A stretch of 64,000 nt of DNA from Heterocephalus glaber (lineage: Eukaryota > Chordata > Mammalia > Rodentia > Bathyergidae). The notes beneath the pieces were generated by a model. It saw nothing but the letters and a program-made list of their open reading frames with translations. It made no database searches and had not been told where the DNA came from. This document shows, one piece after another, positions 1 through 11,794 of the stretch (position 1 is the first letter of the stretch; each line of letters opens with the position of its first letter). The stretch is taken from NCBI RefSeq assembly GCF_000247695.1, contig NW_004624732.1:19181713-19245712 (forward strand), read 5' to 3'. A program made the position numbers and the translations under genes.

Positions 1-1227
1 GGTTATTATTTTGTTTAAAGAAGTACTTTACATTTATACACAAATGCAAAAATATATTGATTTAATTCAAATATATTATAGCTATAATATTCCTCTGGCA
101 AAAAGAAACTATCTTTAACTAAAATTTTGCTTCCAGTAATGATGATTATCCTAATTCAGGATAGAAAAAGTGTATATGCTCATTGTATAGCTATATGTAA
201 CTTATGAAATTGGACATGACTCCACTTTAAGACTGGTTAATTATCTACTCAATTCAAACAAATTAATATAATAATCAAAGGTCCCATTTTCTGACATAAA
301 AGTAATCAGAAAAAAACTAATGTTGCAACTACATTTCAAAACAAAATTCCATCTCTGAATTGTGATTATTGAAAGAACATTTTTTGATAGTAAGGATTTA
401 CACCAAATCAAGCCTTCCGGTGGAAAGGTTTCTTCTAGAGGAACAATTTTAATAATCCTTTAGTAAAATCTACCTAAACAAATTATAAATTAATCTTTTT
501 CTGTGTCAAAATAAATCCAAGAAGACAATTATTTTCAAGAATTTTTAAGTTATCTAAAAAATTATGACCTATAAGGTAAAACAATTAACCACTAGCAATT
601 TTAAATGATTTATGTGAAACCTATGTACTTGGTTAAGAAAGATGTCAGAAAACAGATAATGAAAGACAAGGGTTGCTAAAATCACAGTGTGTAGTTGTAA
701 ATTCCTAAAGTTTTAAAGCACAGTCACAGGCTAATTGTCCAAAGATCTGTTACCCAGAGACATCTGTGGAGGACTGGAGTTAATGGCAGGGCATGTCAAT
801 TTACTACGAACAGCTCATGGTGGGCCATTTTGACAAAAGAACTGGATCGGGTTACAGCCTGTTCCTATTATTAACACAGTCTAGATTTATTGTTTCTAGC
901 ACCACCCCTACAAGAAATAATGGAAATGATGACAGCAACAATCCCTGCTAAGCAACAGACTGCAGAAAAACATGAAATAAACCACAATCTAGAGTGACCC
1001 CAAAACTAAACATCCTTGACAATATTTCAAATATGAGGCAGGTGTCAGCAAATTACTCATTTAAATATTTCTATAACTTTTCAAAATCTCAACACACATA
1101 CACACCCAAAATCTCAAACCATAGTTTCTAAAATAAACTAAGACCAAGCAATGTGTAAATGTACTTATTGAATACTACATCTCAATGACTATCAAAGACT
1201 TTCATTTAATCAGATTTATGAAACTCT
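1..1227. other. Unassigned AT-rich DNA, no gene seen
   Basis: Both strands lack long open frames and I recognise no repeat family. The stretch ends where homology to the 3' end of L1-A begins, at about 1228. It could hold old, diverged repeats that only a profile search would show. Confidence 0.6.
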
Positions 1228-1506
1228 AAAAAAATACATTTACATTTATCATTGGGTGTTTGTACCAGAACATGATGTATCTTAGTTCATATTTTTTCTC
1301 CCATAACCTGTACACCCTTCACCTCCTCCACTCTTCCCTATTTACACAGAGTTTGATTCCAATTTTTTTTTCCTCATAATTTTTCCTTTTCCTTCTTCCC
1401 TTTCCCCTTCCCCACCCACCATCACCAAACACTTGGACCTTTTCTTATTTCAAATTATCAATAATTCATTTTAATCATTTTCATACTTATTTATACTTGC
1501 AATTTC

Positions 1507-4500
1507 TCACACTAGAGAAACTATTCGGTATTTACACGTGTGTCCCATTTATTTCACCTAAGAGTATGGCCTTAATATGCATCCATTTAGCCATAAATGT
1601 CTCTAGTTTCTCCTTCTTTATGGGTGAGTGGTACTCCACTGTATAAAAAAAACCACATCTTCTTTATCCAGTTTCCAGTTGATGGGCACTTGGCCTCTTT
1701 CCAAGCTTTAGCTATTACAAATTGTGCCGCTATAAACATAGGTACACATATATCACTGTGGTATGATTCTTTTAATTCTATGGGGAAGGTTCCCAGTAGG
1801 GGAATAGCTGAGTCAAATGGGACCTGCAGTCCTAGTTCTTTGAGGTGTCTCCATACTGATTTCCACAGTGGTTACACCAGTCTGCACTCACACCAACAAT
1901 GGAGAAGGGTGCCTTTCTCTCCACACACCGGCCAGTGTTTGTTATTGGTTGATTTCTTGATAGTAGCCATTCTATCTGGGGTGAGGTGGAATCTCAGTGT
2001 TGTTTTCCTCTGCATCTCTCTAATGACCAGTGATGTTGAACATTTTTTCATATATTTATTTGCTGTTTTTACTTCTTTGAGAAATGTCTGTTCATTTCGG
2101 GTGCCCATTTTTGAATTGGGTCTTTGAATTTGGGGGGCTTGATTTTTTTTCAGTTCTTTATATATTCTCGAGATTAGACCTTTGTCTGAGCTACAGCTGC
2201 TAAATAATTTCTTCCCACATTGTAGGTTGTCTCTTAGCTCTGTTGATAATTTCTCTTGCAGTGCAGAAGCTGTTTAATATGATGAGATCCCAGTGTTGAT
2301 TCTTTGTGCTATCTCCAGTGCTACTGAAGATTTGTTCATAAAGTCTTTCACTATGCCAATGTCTTCAAGAGTACTATCTAACTTATCTTCCAGTAAGTTT
2401 AGTGTTTCTGACTTAATATTTAGATCTTTAATTCACTTCGATCTTAGTTTAGTGTGTGGTGATAGGTATGGGTCTAGTTTTTATTTCTGACAGGTTGAAA
2501 TCCAGTTTTTCCAACACTGTTTATTAAATAGGCTATCTTCTCTCCAATGAGGGTGGTTGGCTCCCTTGTCAAAGATGAGGTGGCTGAGTATGTCTGGAGT
2601 TGTTTCTGCATCTTCTAATCTATTCCACTGATCTTCTGGTCTGTTTCTTTGCCAGTACCATGCTGTTTTTATCACAGTAGCTTTGTAGTATAGTTTCAAG
2701 CTGGGGATTGTGATACCCCCTAGCCATGTCTCTGTTGCCTAGAATTACTTTTGCTATTCTAGGTTTCTTCTGGTTCCAAATGAATTTTTTGATTGTTTTC
2801 TCCAGATCTGTGAAATATATTGTTGGAATTTCAATTGGCATTGCCTTGCATCTATATATCAGTTTTGGAAGTATGGCCATTTTCACTGTATTGGTTCTTT
2901 CTACCCAGGAACAAAGGATAACTTTCCATTTTCTTATATCCTCTTCAGAGTGCTGTAGTTTTCAGTGTAGAGGTCTTTTGTTTTCTTTGTTAGATTGATT
3001 CCTAGATATTTCATTTTTTTAGATGCTATTGTAAAAGGAATTATTTCCTGAATTTCTCTCTCAAAGGGTCTGCTATTTGCATATAAGAAGGCTATTGCTT
3101 TTGGAGTGTTGACCTTGTATCCAGCTACTCTACTGAATCTGTCTATTAGGTCTAGAAGACTTTGACTGAGTTTTTTGGGTCTTCTATGTAAAGTATCATG
3201 TCATCATCAAATAATGACAGTTTCACTTCTTCCTTCCTATCTTTATTCCTTTTATTTCTTTCTCTTTTCTAATTGCTATGGCTAATGTTTCCAGAACAAT
3301 ATTGAACAGGAATGGTGATAGTGGGCATCCTTGTCTTGTTCCTGATTTTAGCATGAAAGTTTTCAGGTTTTGACCATTTAGTATGATGTTGGCTGTTGGT
3401 TTTTCATAGATAGCCTTAATCAGGTTGAGATAAAGACCTTCTATTCCAATTTTCTGTAGTGTTTTTATCATGAATGGGTGTTGGATTTTGTCAAATGCTT
3501 TTTCTGTGTCTATTGAGATGATTATGTGATTTTTGTCCTTGACTCAGTTAATATAGTGTATTACATTTATTGATTTATGGATGTTGAACCATCCTTGCAT
3601 CCCTGGGATAAATCCGACTTGGTCAGGGTGTATGATCTTCTTGATGACATTCTGTATTCTGTTTGCCAGTATCTTGTTGAGGAATTTTGCATCTATGTTC
3701 ATTAGGGAGATTGGTCTGTAGTTCTCTTTTTGGGTTAGGTCTTAACCTGGTTTTGGAATCAAAGTCACACTTGCTTCCAGGAATGAATTTGGAAGTATTG
3801 CTTCCCTTTCAATTTCCTCGATGAGTGTAAAGAGTAATGGTTATAGTTCTTCTTTAAATGTCTTGTAGAATTCAGCAGTGAAGCCATCTGGACCTGGGTT
3901 TTTCTTTGTTGGTAAGTTTTTTTATTACATCTTCAATTTTACTCATTGTTATTGGGGTGTTTAGAATTTCTTTATCTTCTTCATTTAATTTTGGCAATTT
4001 ATATGTATCTAGGAATCTGTCCATTCCTCTGTTTTCCATTTTATTAGAGTACAGGTTCTCAAAGTAGGTACTGATAATTCTCTGGATTTCTACTGGATTT
4101 CTTGTGGCTTCACCTTTTTCATTTTTAATTGCATGGATTTGAGCCATTTCTTTCCTTTTTTTGATAACATTGGCTAAAGGTTTATTGATTATATTTATTG
4201 TTTCAAAAAACCAACTCTTTGATTCATTGACTTTTTTGTATTTTTCTCTTAGTCTCCATTGCATTGATTTCTGCTCAGATCTTTATAATTTCCTTTCTTC
4301 TACCAGCTTTGGGTTTGTTATGCTCTTTTTCCAGGAGCTTGAGTTTCCGCATTAGGTTATTTAACTGAGTTCTCTCTGTTGTCCTAATATGGGCATTCAC
4401 TGCTATGAATTTCCCGTGTAGAACTGCTTTCATTGTGTCCCACAGATTCCTGCATGTTGTACTGGCATTTTCATTTATTGTAGAAATTAATTTCTTCTTT

Positions 4501-5277
4501 AATTTCCTCTGTGATCCATTGGTTGTTCAGGAGGGTGTTGTTCAAATTCCATGTGTTTGTGGGAGTTTTGTGGTTTCTTATGTTAGTGATCTCCAACTGT
4601 ATTGCACTATGGTCTGATAATATACAGGGCATAACTTCAATTCTTTTACATTTACTTACATATGTCCTATGAGCTAGCATGTGATCTATTTTGAAGAATG
4701 ACCCGTGTGCAGCTGAAAAGAATGTGTATTCTGATTTTGTGGGGTGGATCACTCTGTAAATATCTATTAAGTCCATTGTTCAATAGCTTGGTTCAGTTCT
4801 AGAATTTCATTGTTAATTTTCTAGTTGATCTGTCTATTTGTGATAGAGGGGTGTTGAGGTCCCCCACTACAATTGTGTTGTGCTTATTTGTTTTTTCATG
4901 TCCATTAATATTTGTTTTGTATAGCTGGGGGCATTTGTATTTGGTGCATTCAGGATTGTCATTTCTTCTTCTTTGATTTTTCCTTTCACAAGGATTTAGT
5001 GACCATCTTTGTCTCTCTTAATTAGTTTTGGTTTAAAATCTACTTTGTCTGCAAATAAGATTGCTATGCCTGCTTTTTTCTGGGTTCTTGTCACATGGAG
5101 AACTGTTTTCCATCCTTTTACTTTCAGGTTATGGATTTCTTTTTGAGTTAGGTTTGTTTCTTGTATACAGCATATTTCTGGGTTTTGCTTCTTAATCCAT
5201 TCTGTCAGTCTATTTCTTTTGATTGGTGAATTGAGGCCATTAACATTGATAGTTATGATTGACAGATATTAACTCAT
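1507..5277 (-). pseudogene. L1-A ORF2 remnant (endonuclease/reverse transcriptase)
   Basis: ORF2 of L1 encodes an AP-like endonuclease, a reverse transcriptase and a C-terminal cysteine-rich domain, which together carry out target-primed reverse transcription. The presumed start ATG is at 5277; codon 3 is already TAA. Readable pieces include the endonuclease end with the SDH motif (LSDHSAI, around 4620-4640), the reverse transcriptase block ending [13 protein letters not shown] (around 3290-3350), the catalytic box read as SLFDDDM (around 3200-3220), and the C-terminal zinc-knuckle region (about 1870-1960). Frames change repeatedly between these pieces. The stop lies at 1507-1509, in a context matching the ends of the other copies. 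Non-functional. Confidence 0.88.
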
Positions 5278-5337
5278 CCTTGTAATGATGTTTTACTGTT
5301 GTTGGCTCTTTTATTTCTTATTTTCCCCCCTTTCACT

Positions 5338-6456
5338 TTAGTGTCTTACCTTGCATGGTGCCTTCTCTCTGCTGGGCCTCATGGAGTTGTGACCTTCATT
5401 GTCTTTTTCTAGGGTATTGCTTAGACTTGTTTGGAGTGCTGGTTTGGTGTTCAAGAAATTTCTCAGGTGTTCTTTGTCATGGAAGTATCTAATTTCCCTT
5501 TTGATTTTGAAAGATAATTTTGCCAGACACAACAGTCTAGGTTGGAAGTTATTTTCTATTAGGACTTAAAATACTTCACTCCAGGCTTTCCTTGATTTAA
5601 GGGTTTGTGTTGAGAAATCTGCCATGATTATGATGGGCTTTCCTTTGTAAGTGATTTGTTTCTTTTCTCTAACTGCCTGTAGAATTTTATTCTTCTGTTG
5701 AGTTTCTGGGATCTTGACTATTATATGCCTAGGTGTAGATTTTTTTTTGGTCATGGCTGGATGGAGTTCTATATGCCTCACTTATCTATACATCCAATTC
5801 TCTACCTCTGTCTGGGAAGTTTTCTACTATTACTTCTGTGAACAGTTTTTTTTTTATGTCAGTTGTACTTTCTCTTGTTTTTTCTTGGACTCCTATGAGT
5901 CTTATGTTATTCTTCTTTGCATCATCTAGCAGCTGTTGCATTGATTTCTCATTGTCCCTTACTATCTTTAAGAAATCTCTGTTTTCATGGTCCTTGATAG
6001 CAATCCTGTCTTCTATATCTGATATTCTGTCTTCAGATGCTCTTAGTCTGCTCTGCATGCTTTCAATGGAGTTTTTAATCTCCTGAATATCTGTTTGAAT
6101 CTGTTTCATGGATTCCATTTCTTTCTTATGTTGGGCGATCATGTTTTCTATTTCTTTCTTAGGCTGGGCATTCATGGCTTCTAGCATGTTTCTGATCTCA
6201 CCTATTTCTTATCTGTTTCTGCTCTAGAGCTTGTAATCATGTCTTTCACTCTGCTTACCATGTCTGTATTTATCTGGTTGATTATTTCTGTTTTGAAATT
6301 TTCTAGAGCCTCATGCATCTGCTTTGTTAATTCCTGTGCTATCAGTTCAGGGTGTCCAAGAGGTTGCTTATCAGACTTTTCCACCTCATTTCCCCCAGAA
6401 TTTCCTTTTTGTGGCATGGAAGCCTGCATTTGTGCCTTGCTTAAGTGTCTTCTCAT
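5338..6456 (-). pseudogene. L1-A ORF1 remnant (RNA-binding coiled-coil protein)
   Basis: L1 ORF1 protein is a trimeric RNA chaperone that packages L1 RNA. On the minus strand the probable start is ATG at 6456 (MRRHLSKAQ), matching the start in L1-E. A run of acidic and basic heptads follows (SEDRISDIEDRI, around 6020-6070), then the RRM-like part (NIRLIGVQE; PRHIIVKIPE) and the C-terminal domain (FSTQTLKSRKAWS; KIKREIRYFHDKEHL). Stops or frameshifts near 6200, 5785 and 5550 split it into four pieces. The coiled coil contains two copies of a 14-residue unit (AQPKKEIENM / AQHKKEMESM). Confidence 0.87.
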
Positions 6457-7830
6457 GTTTGTTTTTGGCACTGTCCTTGGTTTAATTCCTGTGTTGATAT
6501 TTCAAAATTGCTTAGTGTAGGTATCTTTGTTGCTTGTGTTTAAAATCCTTGTGGAATGATTGCTTTTCAGAGATGTCTTCCAGACACAGCTTGGGTTTGG
6601 GTTTTGAGACTCTAATGACTCTGAAGCTATTATACTTTTCTTATACCAGGAAGGACAACTAATTAGATCAGTCACAACATGTTAGCCCAAACGATATAGT
6701 CAGCAATACCATAGCATCAAGCACAGCTTAGAAAATGGCAATCTGTGGTAGTTATTAATCTGTCACTTTTAACTATGTGAGTTAAATTAAAACCGAGGAC
6801 CAACCCAACATAAGTTTATAATGAATAAACTCTTCAATATAGCATCTTTTCCCTTTGGGGTGGGGAGTTAAAAGGAGTTGGGGAAGGAGAGACAGGTAAA
6901 AAGAACAGGTAAGATTAGCAGTGAGGCCAGAAGACACAGAAAGATCACACAAACTCTAAGAAGTGGTTAAAGGCAAGAGAAAAAGGTAGAATGAAAGAAC
7001 AAAGATGTGAATAGAATCACCTAACAGCAACAGGGAGGCTAGATACCGAATTTACTTTCCTTTAAACCTAATGATAATCAAGAGAAGGAAAAAGTGAAGA
7101 AAAAAACAATAAGGGAGAAATCCGAATTCAGTGCAGAAAGGAACAAATGGGGAGATGAGGAGCAATGTGGGACAGTGAGAAAATGAGTGAGAGAGAGAGA
7201 GAGAAAGAAAAGATAAAAGAAAGAAAAGTAAAACTTTGAAGAGTAGAAAAAAAGTAAAAATCAAGAATTAAAAATAAGAGAAAAAAATTTTTTTTTTCTT
7301 TTTTGCAGATTGCAATAGAAATTATGGGCCTCCTTCAGGGTATGTCTCTGCTGTCACAGTAGGCAACTTAGGAATCCCTGTGCATATATGAGTTAATGGG
7401 TCTTATCAAGCCAGCAACAGACCAAGTACAGTGGTCTGATGTGCCTTTATTGTAGAGATTCTCTTTACTTTTCTCCTGAACTTCAGTTTTCATTGAGGAG
7501 CCTGAGAAGCCCTCTTTCTGTTACTAACTTCTGGTCTGTCTTGTGGCATTCAGGACAAGGGTCTTTATAATCTCCTGTGCCTCTGTAGTGTGGGACCAGA
7601 TAGCAGAAAAGCCAGAAGGTAGGAGGTGCAGGGGGAGTGGGGGTGGGGTGGGGTGTGGGGGGAGGGTGGGGGGGTGGTGTTGCTGGGCATTGGAGGCACC
7701 TGTATGGCTAAGTGGACCTCACCATGGTGTGGGCGTGGCCCGGGATGGCCAGAGAGCTTCAAGCTGCTTGTCTCACCTGGCCATTCGCAGCTTCCAGACC
7801 AGGTTTTATAGCCCTAGAATAACTTAGAAC
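6457..7830 (-). promoter_or_regulatory. L1-A 5'UTR (same type as L1-C)
   Basis: This 1.3-1.4 kb leader aligns by eye with the L1-C leader: the same blocks TATACCAGGAAGGAC (near 6640 and 26160), CTTTAACTATGTGAG (near 6770) and CTTCAGGGTATGTCTCTG (near 7335 and 26717) occur in order. Mammalian L1 leaders hold an internal Pol II promoter, so this is a presumed dead promoter. It contains a purine-rich block on the plus strand (about 7080-7290) and a very G-rich block at 7626-7678. The outer 100-200 bp differ from L1-C, so the exact 5' end is not fixed. Confidence 0.75.
7626..7678 (+). other. G-rich tract with G-quadruplex potential
   Basis: At least six runs of three to seven G are separated by one or two bases on the plus strand, which is the template-like strand relative to the L1-A leader. 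It fits the G3+N1-7 pattern for quadruplexes several times over. The matching position in L1-C carries a single G11 run (27041-27051). Confidence 0.75.
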
Positions 7831-7896
7831 CAATAAGATAATAAGAGAACTAAGCAGATGCAAGGCCAAGTCATATCAGTCAGTGTTTCTATGAAT

Positions 7897-7912
7897 AAGA
7901 AGTAGTAATTGT
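7897..7912 (+). repeat. Left target-site duplication of L1-B
   Basis: AAGAAGTAGTAATTGT matches 9878-9893 (AAGAACTAGTAATTGT) at 15 of 16 positions and sits exactly at both outer limits of L1 homology. Confidence 0.9.
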
Positions 7913-9877
7913 TGCTAAAAAATTTTTCTCACATTGTAGATTGTCTCTTAGCTCTGTTGGTGGTTTCTCTTGCAGTGCAGAAGCTGTTTAATAAGATGAG
8001 ATTCCAGTTGTTGCTTCTTTGTGCTAGCTCCTGTGCTACTGAAGTTTTGTTCATAAAGTCTTTTCTGATGCCAATGTCTTCAAGAGTTCTACCTAACTTA
8101 TCTTCCAGCAAGTCTAGTGTTTATGTCTTAATATTTAGATCTTTAATCCACTTCAATCTTAGCTTAGTGCATGGAGATAGGTATTGCTCTAGTTTTAATC
8201 TTTGGCAGGTTGAAATCCAGTTTTTCTAACACCATTTATTAAATAGGCTATCTTTCCTCTGGTGAGGGTGGTTGGCTCCTTTGTCAAAGATGAGGTAGCT
8301 GAGTATGTCTGGAGTTGTTTCTGCATCTTCTAATCTATTTCACTGATCCTCAGGTCTGTTTCTTTGCCAGTACCTTGCTGTTTTTATCACAGTAGCTTTG
8401 TAGTATAGTTGCAAGTTGGGGATTGTGATACACCCAGCCATGTCTCTGTTGCCCAGAATTTCTTTTGCTATTCTAGGTTTCTTCTGGTTCCACATGAATT
8501 TTTGAATTGTTTTCTGTAGGTCTGTGAAGTATGTTGTTGGAATTTCAGTCAGCATTGCATTAAATCTATATAGTAGATTTGGAAATATGGCCATTTTCAC
8601 TATATTGGTTCTTCCTACCCAGGAGCAAGGGATGTCTTTCCATTTTCTTATATTCCATTTGATCTCTTTTTTCAGAATGCTGTAGTTTTCAGTGTAGATA
8701 TCTTTTGCTTCCTTTGTTAGGTTAATTCTTAGATATTTCATTTTATTGGATGCTATTGTAAAAGGAATTGTTTCTCTAATTTCTTTCTCAGTGAGTCTGC
8801 TATTTGTGTATAAGAAGGCTATTGTTTTTGAGTGTTGATCTTACATCCAGCTATTCTACTGAATCTGTCAATTAGGTCTAGAAGACAAAGCTCTACTATC
8901 TAGAATATATAAAGAATTGAAAGAAATCAGACCCCCCCCTAATTCAAAGACCCACCTCAAAAATGGGCATCTGAAATGAACAGACATTTCTCAGACAAAG
9001 AAGTAAAAGCAGCAAATAAATATATGGAAAAAATGTCCAACATCACTGGTCATTCGAGAGATGCAGATGAAAACAACACTGAGATTCCACCTCAACCCAG
9101 AGAGAATGGTTGCTATCTAGAAATCAACCAATAACAAATTCTGGCGGGAGTATGGAGAGAAAGGAACCCTTCTCCATTGTTGTTGGGAGTGCAGACTGAT
9201 GCAACCACTGTGGAAATCAGTATGGAGATACTTCAAAGAACTGGGGCTAGAGGTCCCATTTGACCTAGCTATTCCCCTGCTGGATATCTTCCCCATAGAA
9301 TTAAATGAATCATACCACAGTGATATATGTGAACCCAAGTTTATAGCAGCACAATTTGTAATAAAATAGCTAAAGCTTGGAAAGAGCCCAAGTGCCCATC
9401 AACTGGAAACTGGATAAAGAAGAGGTGGTTTTTTTTAACAAAATGAAATACAATTCAGCCATAAAGAACAAGAAACTAGAGACATTTATAGTTAAATGGA
9501 CTCATATTGAGGACATATTCTTAAGTGAAATAAATGAGACATGTGTAAATACAGAATAGTTTCTCTAGTGTCAGAAATTGAAAGTGTAAATAAGGATTAA
9601 AATGAATAATTGATAATTTTAAATAGGAAAAGATCCAAAGCTATAGGGGTGGCAAGAAGGGAAGGGGAAAGTGAAGGGAAAGGAAAAATTATGAGAAAAG
9701 AAAAAAAATGGAAATGAAATCTATGTAAACAGGAAAGGGTGGAGGGGTGAAGGACGCACAGGTAATGGGGGAAAAAATAAGAACTAAGATGCATCATGTA
9801 CAGGTACAAGCACCCAATGATAATTGCCAAGATGTTGTGTACCTAAAATGTACCAATAAAATAATTTTTTTAATAAA
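7913..9877 (+). mobile_element. L1-B: 5'-truncated, twin-primed (inverted) LINE-1
   Basis: The left part (7913-about 8884) is ORF2 in antisense; the right part (about 8885-9877) is ORF2 3' end plus 3'UTR in sense. The outer left end (antisense of the region near 2210 in L1-A) and the first sense base (matching near 2190) are adjacent in L1 coordinates, with only about 10 bp lost. This is the signature of twin priming. The element ends in CCAATAAAATAATTTTTTTAA and is bounded by a 16-bp direct repeat. No part can code: the longest piece is broken ORF2 C-terminus. Confidence 0.93.
8340..8741 (-). pseudogene. ORF2 fragment in the inverted arm of L1-B
   Basis: A 133-codon open piece on the minus strand matches the L1 ORF2 region after the reverse transcriptase ([16 protein letters not shown], then [15 protein letters not shown]). 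The same segment is open in L1-C at 21942-22535. It is a piece of a dead element, cut at both sides by the twin-priming breakpoints. It has no promoter or start of its own. Confidence 0.85.
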
Positions 9878-9893
9878 AAGAACTAGTAATTGT
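9878..9893 (+). repeat. Right target-site duplication of L1-B
   Basis: Partner of 7897-7912. It follows directly on the A/T-rich tail of the L1-B 3'UTR. Confidence 0.9.
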
Positions 9894-10585
9894 GAGAATC
9901 TGTACCACCAATGTTGGACACAAGGGGACCTACTATGTCTGATAGATGTCTTTAAATTAACTGAGAAAGTATTGATTCAGTATTGGGTACTGTACTAGGG
10001 AAGCAGCATAAAATAAATATCTTTGATGTATAGTACATTGGGAAGAATGAGGAAGCACCATAACTCGGAGCATAGCAGGAATATTAGCAAGTTCACTGCG
10101 GCTGCAGTAAAAAGAATGGGGAAGGGCAGGATGCATGGGAAGAGAGGAAAAATCTAGATGATAAAAAACCTTAGTTTCTCCTGATTTGGGTTACTATCTT
10201 AAAGGAAATGAGGGGATACATGAATGTTTTAAAACAGGTAACTGTGGTTAAAAAAAAAAGAGGCAGAAAATTTAACTAGGGCTAACAGTTGTGCAAGTGA
10301 TAGAAGCAAAATGAGAAAATAATAACCTAATGCAAGAGCTTACCTACCTGAGGTACTGATTACTTCTCATTTACACTTTCCAAGCAGATTGTTTGATGTA
10401 CTGTAAAATCCACACAGCTTAAATGTTCAGTTTCTTGAGTTTTGCAATTCATCTTGGGAAGATTTGCTTCTGGGTTCATTATTCTCTTCTGTTATTCTAA
10501 TTTTACGTTCTTATATACTTGATTATTGTGGATTTAATGTACATTTTGCATTGAGTTGGTGTAATCTAACTTTTCTCTTTGTAAA
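9894..10585. other. Unassigned DNA
   Basis: I see no gene, SINE or LTR here. The composition is AT-rich and unremarkable, and all six frames are closed. Confidence 0.5.
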
Positions 10586-10589
10586 TTTT

Positions 10590-10965
10590 TTCTTTTTAAG
10601 AAAAATTATCATGGTTAAGAACAGTTGACATGAGATCTACCACTTAACCATTTTTTTAGAGTACACAGTATGGTATTATTGACAGTAGATACAGATATTG
10701 GCAAATGTTACTCCACTTTTTGATTCTATTAATTTAATTATTCAATCATGCAGCATTTTTGTGTTGAATTTTGTTGTAAAACTTACTTATTAGGAAAATG
10801 TTCTCAAGGTTTATCCTTGTTTCACATTGCAGAATTTCCATCCTTTTTAAAGGCAAAAGGGTATTCAATCACATGTATATTGCATCATTTTTATTCTCTC
10901 ACCTTTTCAGGGATGTTGAGTTTGTTTCCATTCTTTTGATATATGTGAACACAGGCTTGCTAATG
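10590..10965 (-). mobile_element. Ancient L1 (L1M-like) 3' end, antisense
   Basis: The order of blocks fits the antisense 3' end of an old mammalian L1: a 'confirm the ATGAGATCTACC…TTAACCA' block, a GTACACAGTATGGTATTATTG block, then TTCTCAAGGTTTATCC and GAATTTCCATCCTTTTTAA, and finally GGGATGTTGAGTTTGTTTCC, the diverged form of the L1 end that reads GGACATTTGGGTTGTTTCC. It is much more diverged than L1-A to L1-E. The subfamily call needs a profile search. Confidence 0.7.
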
Positions 10966-11039
10966 TCCCTTTGTGATCCTGAGAGCATTTCCTTTGAATA
11001 ATTACCTGGAATGGGAGCTGGACAACATTAACACTCACA

Positions 11040-11226
11040 TGAATGGGGATGGGTGCTTCCTAGTTAGGTCTCCAACCCCAGCCATGGCTGACACTCTGAA
11101 GCCTCACAAAACCCTCTTCAGAAGAAGCAACAGGTCATCTTTGTACTTCTGACCCAGAGAAACTGTGAGAGAATAAATATTGTGTGGTACCACTAACTTT
11201 GTGGTACTTTGTTAGGCAACATAGAA
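11040..11226 (+). mobile_element. MLT1-like MaLR LTR fragment
   Basis: The 3' half reads CCAGAGAAACTGTGAGAGAA, TAAATATT and then TTGTGGTACTTTGTTAGGCA, which is the characteristic end of MLT1 LTRs (AACTGTGAGANAATAAAT, then TTTGTGGTANTTTGTTA). Only the 3' part is recognisable. These LTRs come from old, non-coding MaLR elements related to endogenous retroviruses. Confidence 0.72.
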
Positions 11227-11794
11227 AATTTACACATTTGCCTAACTCATTAATTATTTCTAGTCACATTTCTATCATTTCCTTAGCATATTCTACATGG
11301 AATTCTGTCAGCTGAGAAATCTAGTGGATTCTCAAGTTATGATCGGCTTTACATATGAACAACTTGGGTCACTAAAGTCTTGACTTACAACCAGAATGCC
11401 AACCGCTTTTGCTTCCAGATGGTCTCAGATATGGATTTAACCCTTAAAGAGTTCTGAAAGGGAAATTACAACATTCTTTCCTGTGTGGGGTTAATTGAGA
11501 AATCCAGGGCCAATGTTTCTCTAAGGACACTGAGATCTACCTGGAAGAAAGTGTGGTCTAAAATTATACAGGAGAGAGGTACAACCAGCCCTCAGCAATA
11601 AACTGAGTGTTTAAGTCAAAAGTCCACTGTATTCTTATTTTGAAGTCTCTCTGCCATTTATTGTGTGAACTTATATTATTGAATTGCAAAATATTCTAAC
11701 AGGAGGAGTACAAAATGATGATATTAGTTGTTAGTTCTTTGTTATTGCTAGTGCTACTGTCTTGTAAATATATTTTTGTAGATAAAGTTGAAGA
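11227..11794. other. Unassigned DNA with one shared unknown motif
   Basis: I see no gene. The stretch 11585-11634 resembles 17568-17616 and may be part of an unnamed dispersed repeat (see findings). Confidence 0.45.

Larger units (their letters stand above)
1228..7830 (-). mobile_element. L1-A: near full-length LINE-1, minus strand, defective
   Basis: Read on the minus strand the order is 5'UTR (about 7830-6457), ORF1 (6456-5338), ORF2 (5277-1507) and 3'UTR (1506-1228). The estimated length of about 6.6 kb matches L1-C (6566 bp) and full-length mammalian L1s. Both reading frames are broken by stops and frameshifts, so it is a fossil. The 3' end lacks the last 35 or so bases present in L1-C, and I saw no poly(A) tail. 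The 5' boundary is uncertain within about 7800-7896, and I could not find a convincing target-site duplication. L1-B inserted just beyond its 5' end. Confidence 0.9.

Noticed and set aside
1872..2127. Plus-strand 176-codon frame at 1597-2127
   Set aside because: It is the reverse strand of L1-A ORF2; the minus-strand reading gives the known C-terminal domain.
6469..6471. ORF1 start of L1-A at 6471
   Set aside because: That codon is GTG; the ATG at 6454-6456 matches the start in L1-E and fits eukaryotic translation.
5714..6520. Plus-strand frames opposite L1 ORF1, rich in Phe/Ser and membrane-like
   Set aside because: They are shadows of the ORF1 coiled coil read on the wrong strand.
1200..7900. 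Target-site duplication for L1-A
   Set aside because: I compared both flanks and found no convincing direct repeat; the 5' end may be truncated, diverged or altered by the L1-B insertion next to it.
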